This document shows positions 36,201 through 47,992 of a stretch of 64,000 nt of DNA, piece by piece; the stretch's first letter is position 1; every line of letters begins with the position of its first letter. The notes under the pieces are model-generated. The model had not been told where the DNA came from. It saw nothing but the letters and a program-made list of their open reading frames with translations, and did no database searches. Made by a program: the position numbers and the translations under genes. The DNA comes from Dipteris shenzhenensis (Eukaryota; Polypodiophyta; Polypodiopsida; Gleicheniales), in the NCBI GenBank assembly GCA_047967505.1, contig CM106541.1, one strand, 5' to 3'.

Positions 36201-36600
36201 AACGAAACCATAAAAGTATCCCTGCACGTTATTAAGGTATTAATCAGAACAAATGATTTGTAATCACTTAAGATGTTTTGAAATGTAAAAGATGAGGTAA
36301 CCTATCCAAAATATGACCACGTAAGTGGCATGTAAGTGGAAAAAACCGGTATAGTCATCTTTCCATAGGTATTGCATGCATTAAAAAAGATCGAAACAAA
36401 CCCTAAACAACAACAGGGCTATTGCGCACCTGACAAAGGAAACATTGCGAGAAACAGTAGCAGAAGACAGTGTAGGTCACTTCCGACTACTTTTAAGCCT
36501 GATTGTGAAATGTTATCACATATTAATAGCATGAACTAGTAAAGTTTTCTACTTATATCATTGTGAGCATAATAGACATAGCAATATCACCATTTAGGAT
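33281..36600. other. no gene recognised
   Basis: AT-rich. At about 33350-33640 short phrases such as 'caatatagcaatgac' and 'aaagcaacga' recur irregularly, like a worn minisatellite. No open frame has domain support. Confidence 0.45.
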
Positions 36601-39299
36601 GACCCGCTAGGCTAAAAGCCTTATGACATCGGAGGGGTTTTGTGGGAGATTGTATTTCCCATACATTGAAAGGGGTTTTTTTTTTATTTCATGGGAAATT
36701 CATCCTATGTGGCAAGTTGCGATTTCCCACCTTTTCCCCAAGCATTTGACCTTGGTGTATTTGTGGAAAAAGAGTGAGGGCCTCCTCCTTATGACATGCA
36801 AAGATATCCACATCATAGGAAAGTCTAGAAATGGTGGGAAATTTTACTTTTTCCCATGCTCCCAATTTCCCACTAAATCATTACCCCTTAAAAAGATGAA
36901 AGATATTGAATGGAAGACCAGAGTAGCAATCTTCAAGGAAGACTTGCAATTTTGTATGCAACCCATCATGCTCTCCTCATATAACAAGACGAATGCATGC
37001 ATCGATAACAAATCCAAACACACTCTTGTTTAAGCACCATATTATTGAAGATTGGTCTGATGCAACTTTCAAAAGATGCCTCGAGCATTTAAATCCCTAG
37101 ATTTTGAATTGACTCTCAAGCTTTTTTTTAGGCATAGGAACTCTTCATTAATGAGAGTACCTCAGCAATATGACACTTTACAAATGGGAGACCATCGCTA
37201 TATCAAAGGAATGGATGGAGTCTCAAACACCCTTAGTAGAGCCTTCCAAGGGCATCTGGACAGAAGCCTAGCAAGATCAGAATCTACAAGGTAGGAGGAA
37301 AGAGCGTGACAGCTCCCCAATCCCAAGGGAAGCCGTCCAAGGGTGTCCCAATAGGCCGCGGCCCTAGGTTGCAAAGGATGAGACTTTCTTTGATGTACAA
37401 ACAGACCCCCGCATAGTAGGCGACCAGAGCACCAAGTACCAGAGCCCCACGCAGCAGGTGAGCCCTCATCCCCCACTCCCCCCCCCCCCTTTCCCCCTGC
37501 CACTAGAGTCACTCTCATTATCCCCCCCCCCCCACACACACACACCACATGTCCGCCTCCTTCTTCCCCTGTGGCAATAGCTCGAACCACTTCTTCCTCC
37601 TCCCGTCCCCCAGACTCATCCCAAACCCGAAGCCCTTTAGGCAAGGGCATGGCTGAGTCTTCCTCTCAATGAATCAAGAATAAACTAGACATTGGGCATA
37701 CATTTCAATAATAGTGAGGCAAGAATGTTGATTAAAACAAGTGAGTACAAGTTTAGGAGGAGAGAGAGAGAGAGAGAGAGAGCTGTCACTCAGAATAGAA
37801 AGTGTAAGAGGTGGCCTAAAATAACAGGAGGGACACTTTTTAAGAAAAGTGTAAGGAGAGCACTACCTACTATAGGGCAGCGTTAGCTTAAAAGCGAGAC
37901 AGTAAGAAAACGGATATGATAAACCCTACCGGCCTCACTTGATGGGAAGGAGACGAAACCATCGGTGTGGTAGTCATGGGCTCCATGCATGCGAGAGCAA
38001 AAAAGATTAATTTCATTCATGTGGCCTACCCTAAATGGTGCGCAGAAAAAAGGCATGGATTGAAAGCTAAGAGACAGAAAGAAGGAAAAAGAGAAAGAGA
38101 GAGAGAAGAGGGGGAGAAAAAGATGGAGGATTTCAAGGGATACAAATAGTAAGTGCAACTTAGCCCAATCATAAAAATCCAAATTAAAATAAAATAATTC
38201 AAATTTTTTCCCTTTTGCAAACTCAGCAAAGCGTTACTATACCTTCCCATAGGGCAAGCCAAAAAGGGGACAGGGTTCTTCACACAATGATCACACAGTA
38301 TAAGATGCCATCGAGCGATGGTAGGAGAGCAACGATCGAATAGAAAGAGGTTGTGCCATGAGGCAAGAAGGTAAAGAGGTGAAGAAGGTAAAGGTCCTTC
38401 ATGAGAATCACTTATTAAGGCAATGGTCAATGGCCGAAGAGTAGGGATAGATTAGAATGAGGCAGCATCATCATGAGGCGAGAAAGTGAAGAGGGCAAGT
38501 AGTGAATGATGTCATTTTTAACAATGTATGTATAATATAAGAAGGGGCATATGGAAATGAGAAAATTCAACAGGTACTTCAGCTACCCATTATACACCAT
38601 AGTGGTCCTATGGTACCTTGTCTTGAATTTCTCATAGTACATGCTTGTGAGAGATTTCTATTGGTATCATACAGGTTGGAAATGAGGTGGAATATTTACA
38701 ATGAACTATGCGGTCATAGTATTATGTGTATATTTATCAAAGCTAAATAGGGATCTTACCAAGGGGTTAATGAAATATGAAAGGTAATACGCTCTTTCTA
38801 TGAGTATAACAATTTAAATTACCTAGGGTAGCACTATAATATAAGTTAACTAAAAGATTTTATGAGATACACATATCAGATTCTAGGAATATGTACTTCA
38901 AGAGTCGTCATTAGACAACTCTACCATTTATAAGGTTAATCCGTATGTGAAAGAGAGTGAGTGTGCCATGTATTCATGCATGCACATCAATGAGGGATAA
39001 CACATCCGCATAAAGATTACGAGCTCCTATAGAGTGGTTTCATAAGAACTATGAAGGTCTTTATAATTCTTCTACATGGAATAGAGCGGTAAGATATCAA
39101 ATTCTTCTTATGCAAATAAAAGGAACATACTATGGCTCACTAAATGTGTGTGTAAGCAAACTTTGGTTAGAATTTGTGATTGTGTGTGTGTACGCACACG
39201 CATCCATGCCTGTGCCAGCATGTGGGTGGGTGGTTGGGTGGGTAGGGCCATGGGTGTGTGGGTGTGTGGGTGCAGGTGTCTTGCGTTCGTGCGTGCGTG

Positions 39300-39301
<2 letters not shown>
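36601..39301. other. no gene recognised; simple repeats
   Basis: Contains a 136-residue open frame (36623-37033) without recognisable features. It also has C-rich runs at 37478-37550 and a GA microsatellite at 37759-37781. I see no gene here. Confidence 0.45.
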
Positions 39302-39335
<34 letters not shown>

Positions 39336-39471
39336 TTTGTTTGTTTTCAGACGGCACCCTATCAGGCCAGCCTACAAATCTTGAACAAAAAACATTTTCA
39401 ACTTCCAGCAACTTTCATCTGTTAATTTCAAGAACTTCTCTATCTCAAATCACTAACTCTGTGTGTGTGTG

Positions 39472-39517
<46 letters not shown>

Positions 39518-39624
39518 ACGGCACCCTATCAGGCCAGCCTACAAATCTTGAACAAAAAACATTTTCAGCATCCAACAACTTTCATTTATTAATTTCAAGA
39601 ACTTCTCTATCTCAAATCACTAAC
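39302..39624. repeat. two (GT)n tracts in a ~165-bp tandem duplication
   Basis: Each copy has a GT run (39302-39331 and 39461-39511) followed by the same ~112-bp sequence beginning 'ttttcagacggcaccctatc' (39345-39456 and 39511-39624), with few differences. The repeated segment ends at 'ctcaaatcactaac'. Confidence 0.9.
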
Positions 39625-39684
39625 ATAATTTTCAAGGCCTTTGCCCATGTGAGCACAATGTCTCCACATATGCGATCCTGAATA

Positions 39685-40725
39685 TGTTAGAAAATACCCA
39701 ACAGAGGGTACGCGCAGCAGAAATAATGCCCAGGAGCTCACACAGTGTGCGGTGTGGGTGTGGAATCACAAACTTCTTTACTTATGTGCATTCAATAGGT
39801 GTGCAGACTCATCAATAGACAATGAACCAAACTAGATAGAGAAACCACCAAATAATATATTTCCATCCACAATTATGGACACAATACAAGAGAGACAGAT
39901 CCAGAGTCCCACCAATGGTGTGGTCCTCTGATCTTACCACAAAGTCCTTCTCCTATCTGCTGGCTATCTCTAGACTAGAGTCCGCGTGCTCCACCTCGAG
40001 CGTAAGTAAACTTTCTATCTAGAAATGATCCACTCCACCTTGCTGTCTGGAAACCAGCCTAGGTGGGCAGCCTCCTGGCTAAGTCTGCAGCCCTGCTAGC
40101 ACCTCTCTATCCTCCTGAATGTAGGTCCAGAGGGTGGCTACCTGCTGCTCCTTTCTGCTCTGGATCTGCTGCTGCAAGTGATATGAAATGAGGCCTGAAT
40201 GGCCTCCTTATATAGCCCTCAAGGGCCTGGCCAGCCAACCGACCCAGCAGCCCTAGAAAGGGCCGACTGCTGGTCGGTTCAGCCACCTGCCCCTGGCCGA
40301 CCAAAACCGACCCACAGCTCCCTATTTATGGGACTGTGGGCTGCCCTTTTGGGGCACACATTACAAGGGCCCTTGGCCCACCTTTCAAGGCATATATCCA
40401 GCCTATAAAAGGCATGTTTCCTGCCCACTGACAGCCACTTTTCCTGCTGCAGATCTGGGCCTGCACTCCCTGCAATGTTTGTGCCTCTGCCAGGCCCTCT
40501 TCCCGGCCATGTGTCCTGCGCCGTACGGGTTCCTTGTGCTGGCTACTGCTTCGCCTTTTGCTACTGCAGATCCATCCTAGCTCCAGGTACCCACCATCTC
40601 TATGATTCTTGCCCACATGGCATCCAATCAGATGCCCATGTGACAGACACTCAAACCCTAGGTTCACCCCCCCCCATGCTCTCCTCATTTGGGGGCTTAC
40701 AGATGGGGAGGTGACCTTTCTAACA
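39685..40725 (-). repeat. 3' LTR (1041 bp) of the minus-strand copia element
   Basis: The ends are inverted copies, TGTTAGAAA and TTTCTAACA, and a polypurine tract adjoins on the internal side. In the element's direction a TATA-like 'gctatataagg' lies at about 40214-40204. Overlapping open frames (40326-40934 on the minus strand and 40475-40714 on the plus strand) have no domain and are chance frames. Confidence 0.8.
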
Positions 40726-40737
40726 CCCCCTCTCACT

Positions 40738-41322
40738 GACACATCTCGGCCCAATGCCAACACGTCGATGAAAATGCTCCAGTAACTCCCTGGTCGTAGT
40801 CCTCTGGAACCTTTCGGTGTTGAAATCTTTGTCTGGCTTTTCATCCAGTGGCTCCTGCTCCACCAGGTCCGGTTCCGCTTCCGCACACCATCCTGGTACA
40901 CAGGTCCATCTCTGGTAGCACCTCCTGGTACCACCTCCTTCAGTCACGTTCCCGCCTCTGAACTTGAGCAACCCAGCCATCACGATCTTCCAGTCGTCCC
41001 CCTCATAATGAGTGAACAACCTGGAGTCTTCCAGGCACCATGCTCTGAGGGTCTGTTTCAACCCGTTCTTCCTCTGGCAAGGTCTGCAACCAATGAATAT
41101 TTCCAGATAACCTGGACCATGAACTCTCGCTGAGTTCTCAAGCAGGTACTCTTCTGGCTTCAGTACTCTTTGTCCACCACCTTCTAGCAATCTGCGTCCG
41201 AGATTTGAAGAAGCACCAATAATTCCCCTTCTGCCTTCGAAGAAGGCCAATTCCTTCCAATCTCTTATCACCTGAGACAAATGAAGAGCAGAATCTCTCC
41301 ACAGCATGCTATAAAGACTCAA
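40738..41322 (-). pseudogene. remnant between gag and the 3' LTR
   Basis: A 200-residue open frame ends at the polypurine tract with L-L-E-H-F-H-R-R-V-G-I-G-P. This resembles the C-terminal L-L-E-R-H-L-H-R-L-G-I-G-P of the pol in the copia element at 27.7 kb. The rest of the frame is not recognisable as RNase H or reverse transcriptase. I read it as the extreme end of pol joined to unrelated or degraded sequence. Confidence 0.4.
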
Positions 41323-41373
41323 ATGCAGAATATCAAATACATACCAGACTGTTGTACTGCCTGAATGTTTGCT

Positions 41374-42630
41374 CTAAAAGCAAACCCTGTACCTCAATGA
41401 GGAACCTGCCAAGATCCTGTGTAATCCTGTACTGTCCCCTTCTGAAGTCCAACATCCATCTGAACATGAGACCCCAGGGCTTTCCAGGGAATCTACCCTC
41501 GTGTCAGTGTCAACAATCACACACCTGGAATGTACCAAGCGCTCCATACTGTCCTTCACCTTCACAAAGGCATCTGACTCCTCGTCGACCCACGTCTCTA
41601 TGTCAAACATCCTTACTGTGACTTCTGAATCAACATATCTGACCTCGGTAACACTCGGTGATGTCACCAGGAACAATTCTTCAATTACCACATTTGCTTT
41701 GGTTTTTCCCTCTGAATCTGAGTCAGACTCCTTTTTCAGATCCGCCTTTTTCTTTCTGCAATCCTTTGCAAAATGTCCGGGCGTATCATAATAGAAACAC
41801 TTCTTCTTGTGCTTCCTCTTCGAAGTCCCCTCGTCATCAGAGTCATCTTTATTGGACTTGCCACTGTTAGGCTTGCCCTTTCCCTTACCTGCGGAATCCT
41901 TCACCAGCATCGCCTTGTCGTCTTTGTCCTCGTTGTAGAGCTTCTCCCGAGCTTCCTCCTGTAGCAGTAATGGACACAACTCCTCAAATGTCAGAGGCTT
42001 GGTCCTTTGTCCTGCTGTCACAGCCGTAACAAAGCTCTTGAAACTCCGAGGCAATCTCCTCAGTACCATCAAAGCCAGATGGCATGACTCTGTCTTCTGA
42101 CCAATTGCTGCCAGCTGATCCCGCACCACCTTGACCTTCGTCAAATGGCTATGTACCGTATCGCCTTCTTCCATGTCAAGATTGTAGAGTTGATGCTGAA
42201 GAAGCACGATCCGGGAGGTATTATCTGTCTCGTACAGATCCTTCAGGGTGGCCCACGCCTCTACTGACGTTTCGGCCAGTTGGATATGCGGAAGAACAGA
42301 GTCCGCCGTAGTCCCTATGATTATTGCCAGGGCATGGGCATCTCTTTCTTCCCAAGCTTCAAGCTCTTCTCTGTCTACTGCCATGAGTACCTTCCCTTTA
42401 CTGTCCACCAAGTCTTCCGGCTTCGACTCCTCTCCCGTGGTCAGCTTCCACAACTTCCGAGCCACTAAATGACTCCGGATCTTCACTTTCCAGATCGGGT
42501 AATTAGTCCCGTCCAGGTTCCCAGACTCTCCAAAGTTAGGGATAGTGAAAGAGAGAAAACTGGAGGAGGAGGAAGGGATAGCAGGGGCTGAAGAGGCTGT
42601 AGATGGCGACATCTCTGCTGTATATACCAC
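41374..42630 (-). CDS. copia gag polyprotein (open)
   Basis: A 418-residue intact frame; the start could be the ATG at 42630 or the seventh codon at 42612. Order: a Ser/Pro-rich leader; a UBN2/Retrotran_gag-type capsid core (about residues 30-240) with L-D-G-T-N-Y-P-I-W-K, W-A-T-L-K-D-L-Y and L-P-R-S-F-K-S-F-V; a Lys/Asp-rich linker; and a zinc-knuckle-like C-F-Y-Y-D-T-P-G-H-F-A-K-D-C near residue 290. The second knuckle cysteine is Tyr, so the motif CX2CX4HX4C is broken. Past residue 300 the frame continues without protease. Gag would form the virus-like particle. This copy is open but probably not functional. Confidence 0.85.
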   Translation of the reverse strand: MVYTAEMSPSTASSAPAIPSSSSSFLSFTIPNFGESGNLDGTNYPIWKVKIRSHLVARKLWKLTTGEESKPEDLVDSKGKVLMAVDREELEAWEERDAHALAIIIGTTADSVLPHIQLAETSVEAWATLKDLYETDNTSRIVLLQHQLYNLDMEEGDTVHSHLTKVKVVRDQLAAIGQKTESCHLALMVLRRLPRSFKSFVTAVTAGQRTKPLTFEELCPLLLQEEAREKLYNEDKDDKAMLVKDSAGKGKGKPNSGKSNKDDSDDEGTSKRKHKKKCFYYDTPGHFAKDCRKKKADLKKESDSDSEGKTKANVVIEELFLVTSPSVTEVRYVDSEVTVRMFDIETWVDEESDAFVKVKDSMERLVHSRCVIVDTDTRVDSLESPGVSCSDGCWTSEGDSTGLHRILAGSSLRYRVCF

Positions 42631-42640
42631 TCAGCAAAGT

Positions 42641-43391
42641 CAACCAAACTCAATTTCAGTAAACCAGAACTCTGAACGCACCTGACTGAACCTGAGTCAC
42701 CCTCCTTCTCGCAAGGGCACAATCCTCCAGTCTGGAACAGCAGTTTAGGAAGGTGGGCAGTTTGTAGGAGCTTGAAGTACACTTGGGGAAGGACAGGGAA
42801 TCGAATGTGGCAATGGAATCGAAAGGTGGCCATGGAATCCTTCTAGTCCTTCAAAACCGGATCAAAGGGAAGGCAGTTTGGAATCATGGATGCCTTCCTT
42901 TCTCTCCTGATGGGGACCCTTTGGGGTGTCAATTGGAAAAACCCCCTACCAAGTAATCTGATGTCTCTGAGGTGGGACACGCGAGAATCAAAAGCGCTGC
43001 CAACGAGCATATCACATGGTCATTTCTACATTTTCTTTTGCTCATGTGAGCTCAAAACAGCCATCAATGACTGCAGTACAGTAGATAGATCCCTTTTTTA
43101 GTTTGTTCATGAGCCCTACGATACCACTGCGTACCAACTGTAATTTTTCCTTGCCTCTTAGTGAGCTATCCTTGTCTGGCATGAGGTGTAACTTTTTTAA
43201 AGTGCATCCCTCGCCTAAAGTTTAGGTGGGTGCTCTATGCAAGCATGTGTTCCACGAATGTATGTATGAGTGAGTATACAAGCCACGCTGTAACAATGAG
43301 CCATGAAAAAGTTTCCCAGATTTGCAAGCCAAAATATAGACCAAAAAAATAATTAATGCTCATACAACTCCCACAAAAGCAGCTGGAATTT
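42641..43391. other. no gene recognised
   Basis: Flank of the gag gene and downstream end of the PPR gene. A 116-residue minus-strand frame (42483-42833) is largely a shadow of the gag leader. Confidence 0.5.
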
Positions 43392-46300
43392 TCACATGTT
43401 GAGCATGATCTGTTGCTTTTCAATTTTGGAAATTATCAAACTAGAATTATAAAATTGAATCTCGTTTATTACTTGCATAGTTGTACTCTTACATGCATTA
43501 CCTAGCCCAAAAGGTAGGGCCACTTTCTGCTGGTGCCCACAAAGGGTGTGGTCCTCATACTCTACTAACATCGACTCCAGGACCAAGTCCAACTGTGGAA
43601 CATATCCTACCTCTCGCAATACCTCAATTGCTCTCCTTGACTTTACACACGTCTCGTTATTTTGCGTGTGCATGTTAACCCCTGGAATAAACTCATGCAA
43701 CTGGCTGTTGATCTCTATCCAGGATTTCCCAGGTTTTTTCTGCAAGCCTGTGCTTCTCCTCAGCTCGTGGACTTTGTCCACATCATGCCACATATCAGCG
43801 TCACCATAAATGTTTGAAACAAGCACATAACCAGAAGCATCATCCGGATCCATCTGGGAAACTTGCTCAAAGCATCTGCTTCCTAGCTCTATATTGCCAT
43901 ATGTTCTGCAGCTAGTGAGCAAAGAAGTCCACACAACAAGATCTGGTGGGCTAGGCATTGTTTGGAGTAAATCTGCAGCTTGCTGTAAGTGTCCTGCCCG
44001 GCTAAGAAGGTCAGCCATGCAGCTGTAATGCTCAATATTTGGTGTGATGTTGTGCTTTTCCTTCATTGACCTAAAGTACAACCGGCCTTCCTCCAATATG
44101 CCTGCATGACTAAATGCAGCAAGAATATTAAGGAATATTGTATCATCTGGCTTCAACCCTTCACTTTGCATTTCTTCAATGCATTGCACGACCAGCCTGC
44201 AATTGCCATACCGTGCAAATGCTGCAATTATCGCACCCCATGAAACCACATCCCGATGTGCCAAATCACGAAAAACCTTCTCTGCCTCCTTAAGGCTCCC
44301 ACATTTGGCATACATGTCAACCAGAGCATTTCCCACCATCAAATCTGACTCAAGCCCACCAACAATGCTGAGCTCATGTATCAACCTGCCCTGCTCTACA
44401 CCTCCTATGCTACTACAAGCTTTTAAAATGCTTAAAATTATTGCTATCTCAGGCTTTATGCCCTCCTGTTGCATTTGCTGAAAAAGTTCAAGAGCAAGAA
44501 TCCCATAACCATGACAGACGTATGCTGCAATCATTGCAGCCCATGACACCACATTGCGATTTGGCAGACGCTCAAAAACTATCCATGCTTCCTCTAAGCT
44601 CCCACATTTCACATACATATCAACAAGTTTATTCCCAAGAACCACGTCAGATTCAAGTCCAGTTCCAATAATTTGATCATGTATCAATCTCCCTTGGCCA
44701 ATGGCTTTGACACCACCACACACTTTCAATATGGACAGAAGCGTGACTCTATCTGGCTTTACACCCTCGTGTTGCATTTTCTTGAAAAGTTCAAGACCAG
44801 ACTCATTATGGCCACGTTGGGCATATCCAGATATCATAGCACCCCACAACACCAGATCTCTATCTGGAAATTTATCAAACACTCCAAGTGCTTCCTCAAG
44901 GTGTCCGCATTTTGCATACATATCAACAAGTGTGCTTCCAATCATAATGTCAGACTGAAGTCCACTTCTTATCACCTGGTCATGTACAAGTCTGCCCTCC
45001 TTGATGGCTGGTATGCTAGCACATGCTTTCAAGGCATACAAAAATGTGACAATGCTTGGTTCTACGCCCTCCTCTTGCATTTCCTCAAAAAGTTCAAGTG
45101 CAAGAAAACCCTGTCCATGCTGGGCATAACCAGCAATCATTGAACTCCATGCGACCACATCTCGACATGGCAACATGTTAAATACTCTATAAGCCTCCTC
45201 AACATTCCCACATTTGGCATACATGTCAACAAGGGTACTACCAACGACAACATCTGATTGAGCACCATGTCTGAGGATTTGGTGATGAACCACCTGGCCC
45301 TGCTCTAGATTTCCTATGTTGCCACACGCTTGCAGGATGCAAAGGAATATAGGTCTGGTTGGCTCTACACCTTCTTGTTGCATACCATTGAAAAGTGCAA
45401 GAGCAGGAAGAGCCTGCTCATGCTGGATATATCCTGCAATCATGGCACCATAAGACACAACGTCACGCTTTGGCAATTCATCAAACACTCTATGCCCATC
45501 CATAAGAAAGCCACACTTTGCATACATGTCAACAAGAGCATTCCCAATCACAATGTCTAATTGTAATTGTCTGATTATCTGTTCGTGTATAAGCCTGCCC
45601 TTCTCTATGGCTCCTACGATGCCACAAGCTTTCAGAACACACAAGAAAATTACTTTGTTAGGATTTACACCCTTCTCTTGCATTTTTTGAAATAGTTCAA
45701 GTGCAAGAAGACCTTGTCCATTCTGGGCATATCCACCGATCATTGCTCCCCATGACACCACATTTTGAATTGGCAACTCATAAAACACTTTCCGAGCCTC
45801 CTCTAGACTCCCACACTTGGCATACATGTCAACCAGAGTATTACCGATAGCTGCATCAGATTTGAGGCCACTCTCAACAACCTGGTCATGTATGAGCCTT
45901 CCCTTGTCTATGGCCCCTATGCATGCACATGCTTTCAAGCTGCATAGAAAAATAACTCTATTTGGTTTTGTTCCTTCTTGAGACATCTTCTCAAAAAGTT
46001 CCAAAGCAGGAATACCATGTCCATTTTGAGCATATCCTGCAATAATTGCACCCCATGAGACCACATCCCGATTTGGCAATTTGTCAAACACTTCATGAGC
46101 TTCCTCCAGGCTCCTACATTTGGCATACATGTCAACGAGGGCATTCCCAACTACCAGATCTAATCCAAGGCCACTTTTGATGACCTGACCATGTATAAGC
46201 CGACCCTCCTCAATGCTTCTAATGCTGCTGCAAGATTTTAATGCGTAGAGGAATGTAATTTTATCAATTTTCATGCCTTTCTGCTGCATCTTATAGTAAA

Positions 46301-46843
46301 ACTCGAGAGCCCTCTCATAATCACCTAGTGTTACATGTGCTGAAATAATAGCATTCCAAGTATACACACTTGGCTGTGAGACCTTCCAAAACGCTTTCTG
46401 GGCTTCCAGCAGACTCCCACAGGCTGCAAACATGCGGATCAGGTAATCCCCAAAGAACGCTATAGAGTCAAGACCTGCCCTTACCATAAGGGAATGCAAT
46501 TGCCTTCCCACTGGCAGATTTGGTTGTTTTGTGCATTCCTCTAAATAAGAGCGAATTGTCTCGCTAGATACATCCCCTTTCCGATCCAGAAGGTCTTGTA
46601 CGCTTTGAAGTGCTTCACAAAAATGTTGGCCCTCAAACAGGTTGCTTAAATCTCCAACAGGCTTAGAGGATCTAGTACAGACTGCAGGATATGTAAAGCA
46701 ACAAAATAATAGTTAGATACAACCACGTCACAAAAGAACAATATCCAAACAAAGATAATACACAGTTACTCCTAACATAGCTGCAGGATGCTGTGGAATC
46801 CAGTACCTAACTGACTTCCCCATCGGATACTCTTGCTCTGCAT
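43392..46843 (-). CDS. PLS-class pentatricopeptide repeat protein with degenerate DYW-like tail
   Basis: RNA-binding PPR protein, probably acting in a plastid or mitochondrion on organelle transcripts. The main exon is 46681-43392. Its frame stays open upstream of the first ATG-like codon to an acceptor at 46682. A mini-exon 46843-46807 (ATG, 12 codons plus 1 nt, donor GTACTG) joins in phase, giving 1108 residues. Eight consecutive ~101-residue P-L-S triplets repeat the pattern V-V-S-W-x-A-M-I-x-G-Y-A-Q, then L-K-A-C, then V-D-M-Y-A-K-C-G. They are followed by E and E+ motifs (P-G-K-S-W-I-E-I, G-Y-V-P). The last ~50 residues align with the start of a DYW deaminase domain. However, H-S-E is H-Q-Q, the C-x-x-C-H zinc site is absent and the frame stops before D-Y-W. 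The mini-exon is inferred. An organelle target signal is not obvious. Confidence 0.9.
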
Positions 46844-47474
46844 ATCAATATAGCAGATATGGCGCCTTAATACCAAATGGTTATAGAAGCCACGCAGTGG
46901 CATTGGTCGCGAGCTCCTTACAAGGAGAAATTCCAAAGGCCAAGCATAACTAAAAGGGGTTTGGGTATGTTATCGGATGCTCAAGAGTTAAAGAACAAGG
47001 CTGAACAGAGTTCAACTGGCCTGCCTTGGAGATGCACTGTGTTGAGGTGTTGGTTATTTTGGAACAATTTAACATTGCAGTGGTTTATTATAGTTTGCGT
47101 CACAAATGCGAGATTGTATAACTTATAAAGCGGGAGGCATGGTTTGACTTTCTTATGTTGGTTTGTAATGCTAGCAGATTGGACTGCATATGAGGGATAT
47201 TGAAGTGTATACGAGGGAGTGGTCTCACAGTATATAAAACATGATCCGTGATGATTGTGGGTTATTGTTGATGTCGCCCATATGTGGTCAATAGTAGATC
47301 CATGGATTGTTGTGGGTGCTCTGAGGAGTTGTTTCATGTTCTTGCTAGCCATAAATTGTAGGAGGTTTGTTTTGTTGGTGGAGTTAGAGTGATAATTAAT
47401 ATTAAAGTCGCCTATCGTGTATGGTTTAGGCTTTGTAGTGTCAGTTCAGTTTGAACCGTTTGCGTGGAAATGTT
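46844..47474. other. 5' flank of the PPR gene
   Basis: Upstream region of the PPR gene. No other gene is supported, and no clear promoter element could be assigned. Confidence 0.4.
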
Positions 47475-47992
47475 CTCCTCAAAATGCCAACGAGATTCTA
47501 TTTGTAGACGTTTGTGAAACTGCGGGGTCAACTTTTATGTTTTGTTGTTGTAGTTCACAAAGGAGGTAGAGGTTGGCTGGGTTACGTACTCGTGATAAAG
47601 CTGTGTAAATAAGCCTGTGTAATCTTATGTTCGAGGGATCAAAGGAAGTGACTCCATGGTAAGACCTTGGGAGCGGTGTATGATTCTTGTTGATGCAAGC
47701 TGTATCGAAAATTGTGTCCTTGTAGCGTCGTTTAGGTGGTGTTACCGATTTGGAACTCCCTTGTGATTTGCATTATTGGTGTCCAACTGGGGAGTCTTTC
47801 ATCGATGTGCTTGTGCTTATTCTCAACATGTGCTTTAGTGCCAACTATTTCTTCAATAAGCTCAATCAAAATTACAGGGGGTTTGTTATTTGTGTTCGAT
47901 CCTTTAAAATTTCCATCTGCACCATTTACAATATCGTTGCTAATATCCAAATTTCCTAAACAAATTTTAATTATCATCACTGTCTTCAATCT
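47475..47992 (-). pseudogene. C-terminal relic of a PIF1/Helitron-like helicase
   Basis: The minus strand reads I-C-L-G-N-L-D-I-S-N-D-I-V-N-G-A-D-G (about 47975-47900), matching the 'N-L-D-x-S-x-G-L-V-N-G-x-x-G' element near the C-terminus of PIF1 and Helitron helicases. After a stop and a frame change it reads L-I-Y-T-A-L-S-R-V-R-N-P-A-N-L-Y-L-L (about 47610-47555), matching the final 'A-L-S-R-V' motif. Spacing fits one gene. The ATPase motifs upstream are not visible in this window, so it is a truncated relic. I cannot tell Helitron from cellular PIF1 without the Rep domain. Confidence 0.7.

Larger units (their letters stand above)
39685..42640 (-). mobile_element. minus-strand copia-type element with gag but almost no pol
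   Basis: Read on the minus strand: gag (42630-41374), a short remnant (about 41322-40738), a polypurine tract (gtgagaggggg, about 40736-40726) and one LTR (40725-39685). No reverse transcriptase, integrase or protease is visible. No 5' LTR or Met-type primer site is found between 42640 and 43390. The element is either truncated at its 5' side or a gag-only derivative. Confidence 0.75.

Noticed and set aside
37198-37650. 150-codon Gly-rich minus ORF
   Set aside because: The frame crosses C-rich low-complexity sequence and has no recognisable motif.
39110-39592. 160-codon Cys/Val-rich ORF
   Set aside because: It is a translation of GT microsatellites and their duplication.
40326-40934. 202-codon minus ORF in the copia LTR
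   Set aside because: It crosses the LTR edge and polypurine tract, so it is a chance frame.
44179-45560. Plus-strand ORFs of 75-156 codons
   Set aside because: They are antisense shadows of the repetitive PPR coding sequence.
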